Origin: Bacteroidota bacterium
GTDB lineage: Bacteria; Bacteroidota; Bacteroidia; B-17B0; Aurantibacillaceae
Length of the DNA: 64,000 nucleotides
Reading direction: 5' to 3'
Assembly: GCA_029237825.1 (NCBI GenBank)
Contig: JAQZBQ010000004.1
Span: 124,001 to 188,000 of the forward strand
This document shows, one piece after another, positions 9,176 to 16,546 of the stretch. Position numbers and translations under genes: made by a program. Numbering within the stretch: the stretch's first letter is position 1; each line of letters opens with the position of its first letter. The notes beneath the pieces are model-generated. The model made no database searches, was not told where the DNA came from, and worked only from the letters and a program-made list of their open reading frames with translations.

Positions 9176-10492
9176 TTAAGGAAAAATTACAGCAGGGTAT
9201 TTCATGGCATTTGTTTCAGGAATGGTGGAGTTATAATGTGCATTGATTGCTTTAATAAATTCATTTGCCAGTAAAGCGTTACCACGAGGGGTAAGATTTA
9301 AACCATCCAGTGAATAGAAGCCTCCTGATACAAAAGCAGCATTTACATTCACACCGTTATATATAAACCCTATTTTCACTTTTTCAAAAAAGGCGTTAAC
9401 ATCTACAAAGGCTAGCCCTCTCGAATTCGCAACGTTTTTTAAAATTACGTTATACGCATTGATTGCGTCTTCGATGGAATCGATTTCAGATAGTGTCAAT
9501 GAATAACGGTCGGGAATCGGAATGAGAGATCCCCACTTATGGCACTTTATGGAGTCAAGCGGCGTATTTAGCAGGATCAATTCACCCTGCACTGATTGTC
9601 TGAATCCCAGGAACGGGTTTTTAGAATCCATGATCACGAAACCGTTATCACCTTCGTGGAATGTAGTTCCATCTAAACTGGAATAAAAACTCGTCAGGTT
9701 GGCTGCCGATGTGGCATCAAGTTTAAGGGCATTCCAGGCAATAGTATTGAAATAAGCCAGATTCCGAATATTTGGGATATTGGCAATAACTCCTTTTGAT
9801 CCGTTAGAAGAAAGCTGGTCAATAACCTGGATCAAACTCGCTTCAAATCCGATTCCCGCGCTACCTGAAACAGGCGTGAGACTTCCAGAGGCAGCGCCTT
9901 TAATAGCAAAATTCAGTGCATCATCCAGTCCTAACATAATAGAGAAAAATGTTGGGTTTTTGAATACGGCATCAGAAAGCACTGACGACGATGTGCTTGA
10001 CGCCATGCGCTGATAAAATGGGTTTGATAAACCGTTTACATTAGCATCGGTTATTTTCATGTCAGGAACACTCATGTTGTTGAACGGCCCCTGATTAAAT
10101 ACAATGTTACTGAATACCAAAATATCGCCTTGTGAGGCAATCTTAACAGGCCCAAGGGAAACGGCCCCTAAGCAGTCTGTTCGGTCCCCCAAACGGGATG
10201 GAGCGTTGTTGCCGCTTCCAACACCTATTGACGCCGGAGAAACATGAGGAATTTTAAATTCGCCACCCCCTACTAATTTAAATTGCTCGGCAAGAATAGC
10301 AGCGTAGGAATTTTGTTGGGCTTCATAATACAAACCTCCATTGGCATAACCAGCGGTAATTGCGGAACCCAAAGCCACGTAGTTAGAAACGTCAATGTTG
10401 CCATTGTCAGGGTCAGGTGTATCGAATTTTGGCTTACATGCGGATAGCAATCCCAAACCTATAATTACAAACGAGAATTGTTGAATTGTCAT
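9176..10492 (-). CDS. SGNH-like lipoprotein, probably catalytically dead
   Basis: A 438-residue putative lipoprotein (lipobox around GLLSAC). It has the layout of the Bacteroidota SGNH/GDSL lipoproteins encoded beside FadL-type porins: block I near residue 41 (YVALGSAITAGYANGGLYY) and block V near residue 390 (LDGLNLTPRGNALLANEF). In active relatives block I is G-[DN]-S-[LI]-T-A-G and block V is D-G-x-H. Here the Ser position is Ala and the His position is Asn, while the Asp is kept. It is therefore likely a pseudo-hydrolase that still folds and may bind lipid. The FadL-like gene lies 11 bp upstream in the same direction, so the two form an operon. Confidence 0.8.
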   Translation of the reverse strand: MTIQQFSFVIIGLGLLSACKPKFDTPDPDNGNIDVSNYVALGSAITAGYANGGLYYEAQQNSYAAILAEQFKLVGGGEFKIPHVSPASIGVGSGNNAPSRLGDRTDCLGAVSLGPVKIASQGDILVFSNIVFNQGPFNNMSVPDMKITDANVNGLSNPFYQRMASSTSSSVLSDAVFKNPTFFSIMLGLDDALNFAIKGAASGSLTPVSGSAGIGFEASLIQVIDQLSSNGSKGVIANIPNIRNLAYFNTIAWNALKLDATSAANLTSFYSSLDGTTFHEGDNGFVIMDSKNPFLGFRQSVQGELILLNTPLDSIKCHKWGSLIPIPDRYSLTLSEIDSIEDAINAYNVILKNVANSRGLAFVDVNAFFEKVKIGFIYNGVNVNAAFVSGGFYSLDGLNLTPRGNALLANEFIKAINAHYNSTIPETNAMKYPAVIFP

Positions 10493-10503
10493 GTGTGTAA
10501 ATA

Positions 10504-11733
10504 TTAAAATTTATAGCCTATAGAGATACCAGGAGCGCAAACGTTAGTTTTAAAAGTTCCACTCAGGTTGGTTTCTTTATTAGTATCAGTACGTTCAAGG
10601 TGTGTAAAAAGAAATGACGCATCAATATCTAAATGCTTACCAATGTGATACCCAATTCCCGCAGTATAATTCACACGGTTTGCATCCGGGGTTTCTGGTG
10701 TCACATAGCCATCCTGAACAGGCGTAATACCATAAGCCAGACCAAGTCGGGCAACAAAAGCACCTGTTGGCTTATATTGTACGCCTCCTCTAAAGGCAAA
10801 GGTGTTTTTGTACATACGTGCAGATTTTGTATCGACCAGAGAGGTCGTATTATTCATATAATCAAACGATAAAGTATCGTAGGCTTTCCATCCCACGTAG
10901 TTTATATCCAACGTAAAGTCAAGTTTGTTGGTTGGTTTAAACCCTAGTCCAAGTGAAGTTACACTTGGTAGGGGAAGCTCGGATTTAAAAGACCCATCCG
11001 GAAAATTTGTTGAAACTCCTGCAGGTACAGTAAAGTTTGCCTGACCGTTATTCACGGCCATCTTCACCTTAGACCGGTAGGTGACACCAATACTTATTTT
11101 TTCGATAGGTGTAAAATAGATACCCACATTAAAACCAAATCCCTGGGCTTTTCCACTTAATTCTGCGTGCCCATAATTGCCGTTTGCATCCGTGAGTGGA
11201 ATATCTTTCTGAAGATTTACTTTTCCTGTCGCATACACAATTCCAGCACCAATTCCTATAAGCTTTGTTATTTTATAGCTAATTGTAGGTTGGACAAAAA
11301 TAGCTCGTAGTTCTAAACGGGTCAGGGCAAAGCGTCCCGTCCAATTATCTTCCCATTGCACCGTGCTTCCAAAAGGCGTATAAACAGCTAACCCCATTTT
11401 TAATCTTGCACTGTCTTTCATTTCAAACAATCCGTAAGCTGCAAAAGGCGTACTAACCGGCGAGTTGGTTCTTGACACTTCATGTGTTTTATCATCCATA
11501 AAAGCTCCTCTTGCAAACGTTGGTGTTACTCCAACATTAAAAGAAGTTCCCCGAACAAATGAAGCGCCACCGGGATTAAAAAATAGTGATGATGCATCCT
11601 GCATACATGCTGTACCAGCACCGCCCATGCCTTGTTGAACCTGGCCCTGAAGATTTACCTGAAAGCCTTGTCCATAAGTTATTAAAGGTATTTGAATGCT
11701 CAGCCACAGGAAGATTTTATATGAGGAATTCAT
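10504..11733 (-). CDS. OmpP1/FadL/TodX family outer membrane transporter
   Basis: An outer-membrane beta barrel for hydrophobic compounds such as long-chain fatty acids. The signal peptide is followed by GQGFQVNLQGQVQQGMGGAGTA, the family's N-terminal hatch region, then SLFFNPGG, another FadL hallmark. The rest alternates amphipathic beta strands (VQWEDNWTGRFALTRLE, GLGFKPTNKLDFTLDINYVGW) and ends in an aromatic residue (SIGYKF). 409 residues is normal. It is the first gene of a two-gene unit with the SGNH-like lipoprotein, which suggests uptake or sensing of a lipid at the cell surface. Confidence 0.9.
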   Translation of the reverse strand: MNSSYKIFLWLSIQIPLITYGQGFQVNLQGQVQQGMGGAGTACMQDASSLFFNPGGASFVRGTSFNVGVTPTFARGAFMDDKTHEVSRTNSPVSTPFAAYGLFEMKDSARLKMGLAVYTPFGSTVQWEDNWTGRFALTRLELRAIFVQPTISYKITKLIGIGAGIVYATGKVNLQKDIPLTDANGNYGHAELSGKAQGFGFNVGIYFTPIEKISIGVTYRSKVKMAVNNGQANFTVPAGVSTNFPDGSFKSELPLPSVTSLGLGFKPTNKLDFTLDINYVGWKAYDTLSFDYMNNTTSLVDTKSARMYKNTFAFRGGVQYKPTGAFVARLGLAYGITPVQDGYVTPETPDANRVNYTAGIGYHIGKHLDIDASFLFTHLERTDTNKETNLSGTFKTNVCAPGISIGYKF

Positions 11734-11873
11734 AACAGAATTGTTTAATAGAGTTAAATGTACTAAAATGTTTGAATAGTTTACGCTATAGAACTGAAGA
11801 ACTCCGTCCGTTTAAAATCCCCCTAATAAATAAAATGTAGAAGTAAATATATTAGTATTGCAGAGTGACCGTT

Positions 11874-12464
11874 TTATTTAAAGAGATCGTATCGGGTTGT
11901 CCAGAACCTGTAATGGAGTTTGGCATCCTCTCCAGCATAGTCAACACCAATGCGGGGCCCATCCTGGATGTCCTTTTCTGGAACAACAACCTGGTCGTCC
12001 TGCAACCAGATTTCTTTACCAGTTAATGACAGGTTATTATGATTAAGATCAATGCCTAATGCTTGGGAAACTTTCCCCGGACCAATGCACAAAGTATCGG
12101 AAAATCCATGACCACGGCGTTTCATAATTTCTGGTAAGCCTTTAGTTGGAAAAATGCCCCGCACTAAAATTGCGTGTGGAATATTGTATGTATTGGTAAC
12201 AATGTTAAACAACCGGTGTATTCCGTAGCATAAATAAACATAACTCACACCGCCTTTACTGAACATGGTCTCGGTGCGGTTTGTGCGCCGCCCTCCATAA
12301 GCATGTGAGGCCTTGTCGATTACTCCAGCGTAGGCTTCCGTTTCTGTTATAATACCACAAGTATGAATGCCGTTTATATGGGAGCATAGTGTTTTACCAA
12401 TGAGATCTCTGGCGAGAAATACAACATCTGAATTGAGGTAATATGACTGTTTGAGCTTAGCCAT
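11874..12464 (-). CDS. mpg: DNA-3-methyladenine glycosylase (AAG/MPG family)
   Basis: Excises alkylated and deaminated purines (3-methyladenine, hypoxanthine) as the first step of base-excision repair. The family motifs are clear: LARDLIGKTL at the N-terminus, TETEAYAG with the catalytic Glu, ASHAYGGRRTNRTETMF, the YLCYGIHRLFNIVT segment that forms the base pocket, and CIGPGKVSQALGI. At 196 residues it is full length. It is 27 bp downstream of the RmlD-like gene in the same direction, so it may be co-transcribed, though the two share no pathway. Confidence 0.95.
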   Translation of the reverse strand: MAKLKQSYYLNSDVVFLARDLIGKTLCSHINGIHTCGIITETEAYAGVIDKASHAYGGRRTNRTETMFSKGGVSYVYLCYGIHRLFNIVTNTYNIPHAILVRGIFPTKGLPEIMKRRGHGFSDTLCIGPGKVSQALGIDLNHNNLSLTGKEIWLQDDQVVVPEKDIQDGPRIGVDYAGEDAKLHYRFWTTRYDLFK

Positions 12465-12491
12465 AAATTTTTTTAATGAAGCAGATCGTTA

Positions 12492-13424
12492 TTATTTTGA
12501 CATTTTGTTTAATTGTTCTTCAAGGAAACGTATTCCTTCAGTAAAACTGTGTGGTTGGTATCCAAGTTCCCTTATCGCTTTGTCAATAATAAATCCCGTA
12601 ATAGGCGGACGCTTCGCCGGCTGTTTGATATCCGATGATTTGGAAGCTTTGATTAAAGTTTTATCCAGTTTGTAGTAGTCTGCAACCAGGTGGGCAATTT
12701 CTAAAATACTTAAAAAATCTTTTCCGGATATATTATAAATTCCCTTCGCTTTTTTTCTGGCAATTAAAATACAACCATCGGCCAGATCTTCAGCTAAAGT
12801 CGGAGTTCGGAACTGGTCATCAACAACGTTAATTGTTTTACCCTGTTCCAGGTTCTGTTTAACCCATAATACAATATTACTGCGGCTCATGTTATCTACA
12901 ATACCATACACCAGTACGGTACGTGCTATGGCCCAATTTAGTTTGGAAGATTGAACAATTTTTTCGGCAGCCAGTTTACTTTCTGCATAATAACTTAAAG
13001 GATGCGGTTGTTCATTTTCGTCTAATGGACCATGTGTGCCATCAAAAATGAAATCAGTAGACAAATGAATGAAATGCGGATTGTATTCAGAATGCTCCTG
13101 CATCAATCCTTCTAATACACTAAGTTGATTTTCAACAGCAGTTACATTTAATAGCCAACAACTTTCCTGTTCGGTTTCACAGGCATCTACATTCGTCATC
13201 GCAGCGGTATTGATAATGATATCCGGCATGTACCGGGAAAAGATTGTTTTAACCTGGGACAGGTCAGTAATGTCAAGCGGTTCATATGTATAACCGACTT
13301 TATCAACCAGGCGGTTATCACCTCTGGCTGTTGCAATTAGTGTAACGTTAGAGTCTGCTTTAAGCTTATAAACCAGCTTTTGGCCAAGCAAGCCATTGGA
13401 ACCAGTGATCAGTATTTTTTGCAT
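12492..13424 (-). CDS. RmlD-like NAD(P)-dependent sugar reductase (SDR)
   Basis: An extended short-chain dehydrogenase of the RmlD substrate-binding family, related to dTDP-4-dehydrorhamnose reductase. The Rossmann motif is ITGSNGLLGQKL near the N-terminus, INTAAMTNVDACE marks the cofactor loop, HLSTDFIFDG the catalytic strand, and YYAESKLAAEK the YxxxK catalytic pair. At 310 residues it is full length. None of the other dTDP-rhamnose genes (rmlA, rmlB, rmlC) is nearby, so the substrate is uncertain and I give no symbol. It could also act on another 4-keto sugar nucleotide. Confidence 0.85.
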   Translation of the reverse strand: MQKILITGSNGLLGQKLVYKLKADSNVTLIATARGDNRLVDKVGYTYEPLDITDLSQVKTIFSRYMPDIIINTAAMTNVDACETEQESCWLLNVTAVENQLSVLEGLMQEHSEYNPHFIHLSTDFIFDGTHGPLDENEQPHPLSYYAESKLAAEKIVQSSKLNWAIARTVLVYGIVDNMSRSNIVLWVKQNLEQGKTINVVDDQFRTPTLAEDLADGCILIARKKAKGIYNISGKDFLSILEIAHLVADYYKLDKTLIKASKSSDIKQPAKRPPITGFIIDKAIRELGYQPHSFTEGIRFLEEQLNKMSK

Positions 13425-13493
13425 ACGTAAATATAGGAATTTGGAATTGAGTTTACACCGGGTTATGCGATTCCTGTTGTTATTGAACTCATC

Positions 13494-13904
13494 TTACTTT
13501 CTGGTAATTCCTTTGCGCTTGTTATCAAGACGCTTAAGCCACACTCTAGCTTCCCTTTCACTTTCACACACTTCTACGGGTATCCCTAAATCCTCAAACT
13601 GTCGAAAAAAGGTTGCAGATAATTGTTCGCATTTGCTTTTAGCAATAACGGCTATACAGGAACAAATATCAGGTAGTTCTTTATCAATGACCGCTGTCAC
13701 TTCTTTGTCGAACCATTGGCAGGTGGCATAGTCGAGAAGCCAACATACTTTTCTATGCACTATACCTTTCACAATCTGATAATGCTCTTTGATATTTTCC
13801 TTGTTTCTTGTGACATTATTAGACGAGATACAGAGCATGTTTGCTTCGAGCCAGCAAGTGGCTATTGGCGTTTTAAAAGTGATGATATGAGGCTTAGGAT
13901 TCAT
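13494..13904 (-). CDS. Uncharacterised 136-aa protein, STAS/SpoIIAA-like texture
   Basis: Not recognised with confidence. I chose the ATG at 13904 (MNPKPHIITF) because it clears the stop of the upstream gene by 13 bp; an upstream in-frame ATG at 13955 would overlap that gene. The pattern alternates strands and helices: KVCWLLDYATCQWFDKE, then IAVIAKSKCEQLS and EVCESEREARVWLKRLD. The final helix after a strand recalls the STAS-like domains common as stand-alone proteins in Bacteroidota. There are several Cys residues and no signal peptide, so it is probably cytoplasmic. It forms a tight pair with the 85-aa gene just upstream. Confidence 0.6.
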   Translation of the reverse strand: MNPKPHIITFKTPIATCWLEANMLCISSNNVTRNKENIKEHYQIVKGIVHRKVCWLLDYATCQWFDKEVTAVIDKELPDICSCIAVIAKSKCEQLSATFFRQFEDLGIPVEVCESEREARVWLKRLDNKRKGITRK

Positions 13905-13917
13905 GCGGGGTGATTCA

Positions 13918-14175
13918 TTATCGATAGAGATCGGAAATGTCGACTGCAATGGCAAACCAACTCAGTCTTTCATTGTCCGGGTCGAGGATCTCAACGTCTT
14001 CAATTTCATTGGTATCAATGTTATAGTAAATTTCGATAAAGTCACCCTGTGCAACGTACAAATGTATATAATAACCAAAATGTTTAATGCTGTTAATGTA
14101 CTCACCACTTTCGCTGATGATTTCCAGGCGCTCTTGTACGCTGCAGGAATAAAACATATTAATATCTAGTGCCAT
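13918..14175 (-). CDS. Uncharacterised 85-aa protein
   Basis: Not recognised. I start it at the ATG at 14175 (MALDINMFYSCSVQERL). A much longer in-frame extension to 14412 exists, but its first 79 codons are basic and unstructured (KKNGRKKHRKS) and look non-coding. The visible part is acidic with alternating aromatic residues (GYYIHLYVAQGDFIEIYYN, EIEDVEILDPDNERLSWF), suggesting a small beta-rich fold. It lies 13 bp ahead of the 136-aa gene in the same direction, so the two are probably co-expressed. Confidence 0.6.
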   Translation of the reverse strand: MALDINMFYSCSVQERLEIISESGEYINSIKHFGYYIHLYVAQGDFIEIYYNIDTNEIEDVEILDPDNERLSWFAIAVDISDLYR

Positions 14176-14524
14176 GATTTCCGAGTCTTTTAAGTTCTTC
14201 TGATACAAAATTAATTGTGTTCGATGCGGGTTTACTGAAGTTTTCGGTAATGTGGTTCGATGGATAGCCATACTTAGAAATGCTATAACGCTTTTGTAAC
14301 ACAAGGATTTACGATGTTTTTTTCGTCCATTTTTTTTCAGTGGCTGGCTTGCCATTTCGGATTTAATATAAAGAGAAGGCATATTGTAGAGGTGAAGAAA
14401 ATGAATTAGCACTTACATCTTTTTATTTTTTTCAGTCTCCTTTCTTGTTGTAAAAAAATACCGATGTAACACTTGCTGATGGCATCGGCTTTAATTTTGC
14501 TATCATTCTAATACTACAATAACT
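14176..14524. other. Intergenic stretch of about 350 bp between divergent genes
   Basis: Holds the doubtful 5' extension of the 85-aa gene, then an inverted repeat CCGATG (14461-14466) with CATCGG (14483-14488). The repeat overlaps the promoter of the FMN reductase and is followed on the minus strand by a T-run. It could be an operator or a weak minus-strand terminator. No further gene is supported. Confidence 0.4.
14473..14499 (+). promoter_or_regulatory. Promoter TTG-N16-TAATTTTG for FMN reductase gene
   Basis: TTG at 14473-14475 and an exact TAnnTTTG -7 box at 14492-14499, 25 bp before the ATG at 14525. The CCGATG/CATCGG dyad spans its -33 region and spacer. Confidence 0.55.
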
Positions 14525-15079
14525 ATGATAAAAATTGCAATTATAATAGGAAGCACGCGGCCGAACCGTGTAGGTGAACACGTTGCAAAATGGGTGTTTG
14601 AGCACGCAAAGGCAAAAGGTGGAGCAGAATTTGAACTTGTAGACCTTCGGGATCAGAATCTTCCCTTATTGGATGAGCCAATTTCGCCTTCACAGGGAAA
14701 GTATGAAAATGAGCATACTAAAAATTGGGCCAAGAAAATTGCAGGGTTCGACGGATTTATTTTTGTAACTCCTGAATACAACCACAGCACTTCGGGTGCA
14801 TTGAAAAACGCTTTGGATTTTGTTTATGCCGAGTGGAATAATAAAGTGGCAGGATTTGTTTCATACGGTGCTGCCGGGGGCGCACGTGCTGTTGAACATT
14901 TGAGGGGTATAGCCACAGAATTGCAAATGGCTCATGTCAGGTCGCAGGTTATGTTTTATCTGGATCAGGATTTTGAAAATTACTCGGTATTCAAACCTCG
15001 AGGTCAGCACTCTAAAACGTTAGAGGGAGTTATTGACCAGGTAGTTTTATGGGGTAACGCTATGAAAAGTATAAGGTAA
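14525..15079 (+). CDS. NADPH-dependent FMN reductase family protein
   Basis: A flavodoxin-like FMN reductase (chromate/quinone/azo-reductase group), 184 residues and full length. It has the FMN phosphate loop IIGSTRPNRVGEHVAKWV at the N-terminus, TPEYNHSTSGALKNALDF that cradles the isoalloxazine ring, and FVSYGAAGGARAVEHLR in the dimer/cofactor region. It should transfer electrons from NAD(P)H through FMN to quinones, metals or flavin. The physiological acceptor is not readable. It is a single gene with its own promoter and no functional partner nearby. Confidence 0.9.
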   Translation: MIKIAIIIGSTRPNRVGEHVAKWVFEHAKAKGGAEFELVDLRDQNLPLLDEPISPSQGKYENEHTKNWAKKIAGFDGFIFVTPEYNHSTSGALKNALDFVYAEWNNKVAGFVSYGAAGGARAVEHLRGIATELQMAHVRSQVMFYLDQDFENYSVFKPRGQHSKTLEGVIDQVVLWGNAMKSIR

Positions 15080-15180
15080 GTAAAGTGGAACTAATTCTGA
15101 TGGATTTATCTCAATTGCTCCTGGTCAGTTGAAAAGTTAATTCCTTTTTATTAAACGTAAGTACTGTGATCCCGACACGA

Positions 15181-15312
15181 TCAACAGCGTATGTCATTTT
15201 CGGGTGCTTCGCTGCTGTTATTGTTAATTTTTTTGATTAGGTGCTCGAAAATATTGGCCTTAGAATTCTTCTGAAGGTCACGCTTTAAATATCGTTCAAT
15301 CAGAGTACGCAT
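15181..15312 (-). CDS. Possible 43-aa small protein
   Basis: An ATG-initiated frame reading MRTLIERYLKRDLQKNSKAN and ending NDIRC. The first 30 residues would form a basic amphipathic helix. An in-frame stop seven codons upstream fixes the start. No consensus promoter was seen and no family is recognised. Confidence 0.25.
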   Translation of the reverse strand: MRTLIERYLKRDLQKNSKANIFEHLIKKINNNSSEAPENDIRC

Positions 15313-15377
15313 AAGATTATATAACAGTTTTCATTCATAAGTGTTTTAAATTTAAGAGTAACCATTACGCATAATAT

Positions 15378-15527
15378 ATGAGCAACGACGAATATCAGCA
15401 CCAGCAATACTTTGGAAAAGAGCAATCAACAGTCATTCCACCGGCATCATCGGGACTAATCGCATTAGATTCTACCACTAAAAGCTCACCCATTGAGCCA
15501 GGGGCGGTTCATAGTAATGGTGATTAG
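15378..15527 (+). CDS. Possible 49-aa small protein
   Basis: An ATG frame of 49 codons (MSNDEYQHQQYFGKEQS at the start) ending 31 bp before the DUF6766 gene in the same direction. The composition is polar and disordered. It may be a leader, a small protein or chance. Confidence 0.25.
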   Translation: MSNDEYQHQQYFGKEQSTVIPPASSGLIALDSTTKSSPIEPGAVHSNGD

Positions 15528-15558
15528 TGATCTGTATTCACTTTTGTAGTCGATTTTT

Positions 15559-16239
15559 ATGAGTGAAAAAATTAAGGATAAAGACGGTAATTTCTTATAC
15601 CGAAACGGGCTGTCTATTGTCTTTTTTATATTAATGGTTATATCCCTGATCGGTCAAGTTTATACAGGCTGGTTAGAACATAACGATTTTCTTAAGGATT
15701 ATAAGGTGAAGGAAGAGTCTTTGTCTCAGTATTTTAAAAGCGGTCACTTTATTCAGGCAACCTTTGAAAACTGGGAGAGTGAGTTTTTTCAAATGGCGCT
15801 TTTTGTTGTGTTAACTATTTTTTTGAGACAAAAAGGTTCGTCAGATTCAAAGGAATGTAGCGAAAAGATTATCGATTCCAGTGAGCTTATCGCGAAAGAG
15901 GACTCTCCATGGTCTGTACGGAAAGGTGGATTTTACCTTTGGTTTTATAAAAATTCTTTAACAACTGTATTGCTTTTACTTTTTCTTTTTTCTTTTGCAA
16001 TGCATTGGTATGGAAGCTGGATGGACTTTAATGAGAAGCAGTTTTTGGAAAACAAGCCTTTGATAAATTTTAGTAAATACATACAAAACAAGAAATTTTG
16101 GTTTGAATCTTTTCAGAATTGGCAAAGCGGATTCCTTTCTATTTTTTCTATCATTTTTCTTTCTATTTATTTGAGGCAAATTGGTTCCTCTCAATCTAAG
16201 AAAGTGAATGACGCACATTCCAAAACGGGTGATCGATAG
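15559..16239 (+). CDS. DUF6766-type membrane protein with internal duplication
   Basis: A 226-residue integral membrane protein with four predicted helices in two related halves. Half one has LYRNGLSIVFFILMV, FENWESEFFQMALF and FLRQKGSSDSK. Half two has FYKNSLTTVLLLLFL, FQNWQSGFLSIFS and YLRQIGSSQSK. The order of signatures matches the DUF6766 family as I remember it; members are usually single-copy and of unknown function. No signal peptide beyond the first helix. It stands alone with a strong terminator downstream. Confidence 0.8.
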   Translation: MSEKIKDKDGNFLYRNGLSIVFFILMVISLIGQVYTGWLEHNDFLKDYKVKEESLSQYFKSGHFIQATFENWESEFFQMALFVVLTIFLRQKGSSDSKECSEKIIDSSELIAKEDSPWSVRKGGFYLWFYKNSLTTVLLLLFLFSFAMHWYGSWMDFNEKQFLENKPLINFSKYIQNKKFWFESFQNWQSGFLSIFSIIFLSIYLRQIGSSQSKKVNDAHSKTGDR

Positions 16240-16292
16240 ATAAAAAATGGAGTAGCATGATCATTCTTTCCCTAGGCTCTCCTTGTTAAATG

Positions 16293-16331
16293 AAAACCCC
16301 TTGTAAAAATGTAATTTTACAAGGGGTTTCG
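16293..16331 (+). terminator. Intrinsic terminator after the DUF6766 gene
   Basis: A long hairpin: arm AACCCCTTGTAAAA, short loop, arm TTTTACAAGGGGTTT. It lies between the plus-strand membrane protein gene and the minus-strand tRNA and could work both ways. Confidence 0.85.
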
Positions 16332-16341
16332 TTCTTTTAGG

Positions 16342-16415
16342 TGATCCCGATTGGATTCGAACCAATGGCCCACAGCTTAGAAGGCTGTTGCTCTATCCAG
16401 CTGAGCTACGGGACC
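16342..16415 (-). tRNA. tRNA-Arg (anticodon UCU)
   Basis: A 74-nt cloverleaf on the minus strand: acceptor GGTCCCG with CGGGATC, D stem GCTC/GAGC, anticodon stem ACAGC/GCTGT with loop CTTCTAA, and T loop TTCGAAT. It reads AGA codons. The terminal CCA is not encoded (A73 is followed by CCT). Confidence 0.96.
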
Positions 16416-16546
16416 AGTCTTTAAGGTATATTAATTTATACCTTCAAAATTGGAAAGCGAATTTACTCTTTTTTTTGATAAAAATCCGACCTTTTTTAAA
16501 ATCTTCGCTATTCACAATATTTTGTTATTTTTAAGGCTTTTAGCCT

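Larger units (their letters stand above)
15080..15558. other. Gap of about 480 bp with only two doubtful micro-ORFs
   Basis: No conserved gene is visible. It contains one 43-codon frame on the minus strand and one 49-codon frame on the plus strand, listed separately at low confidence. No strong terminator hairpin, tRNA or repeat was seen. Confidence 0.5.

Noticed and set aside
14176-14412. 79-codon N-terminal extension of the 85-aa gene
   Set aside because: The stretch is basic and unstructured, differs in composition from the acidic remainder, and the ATG at 14175 gives a compact protein. I kept the shorter start.
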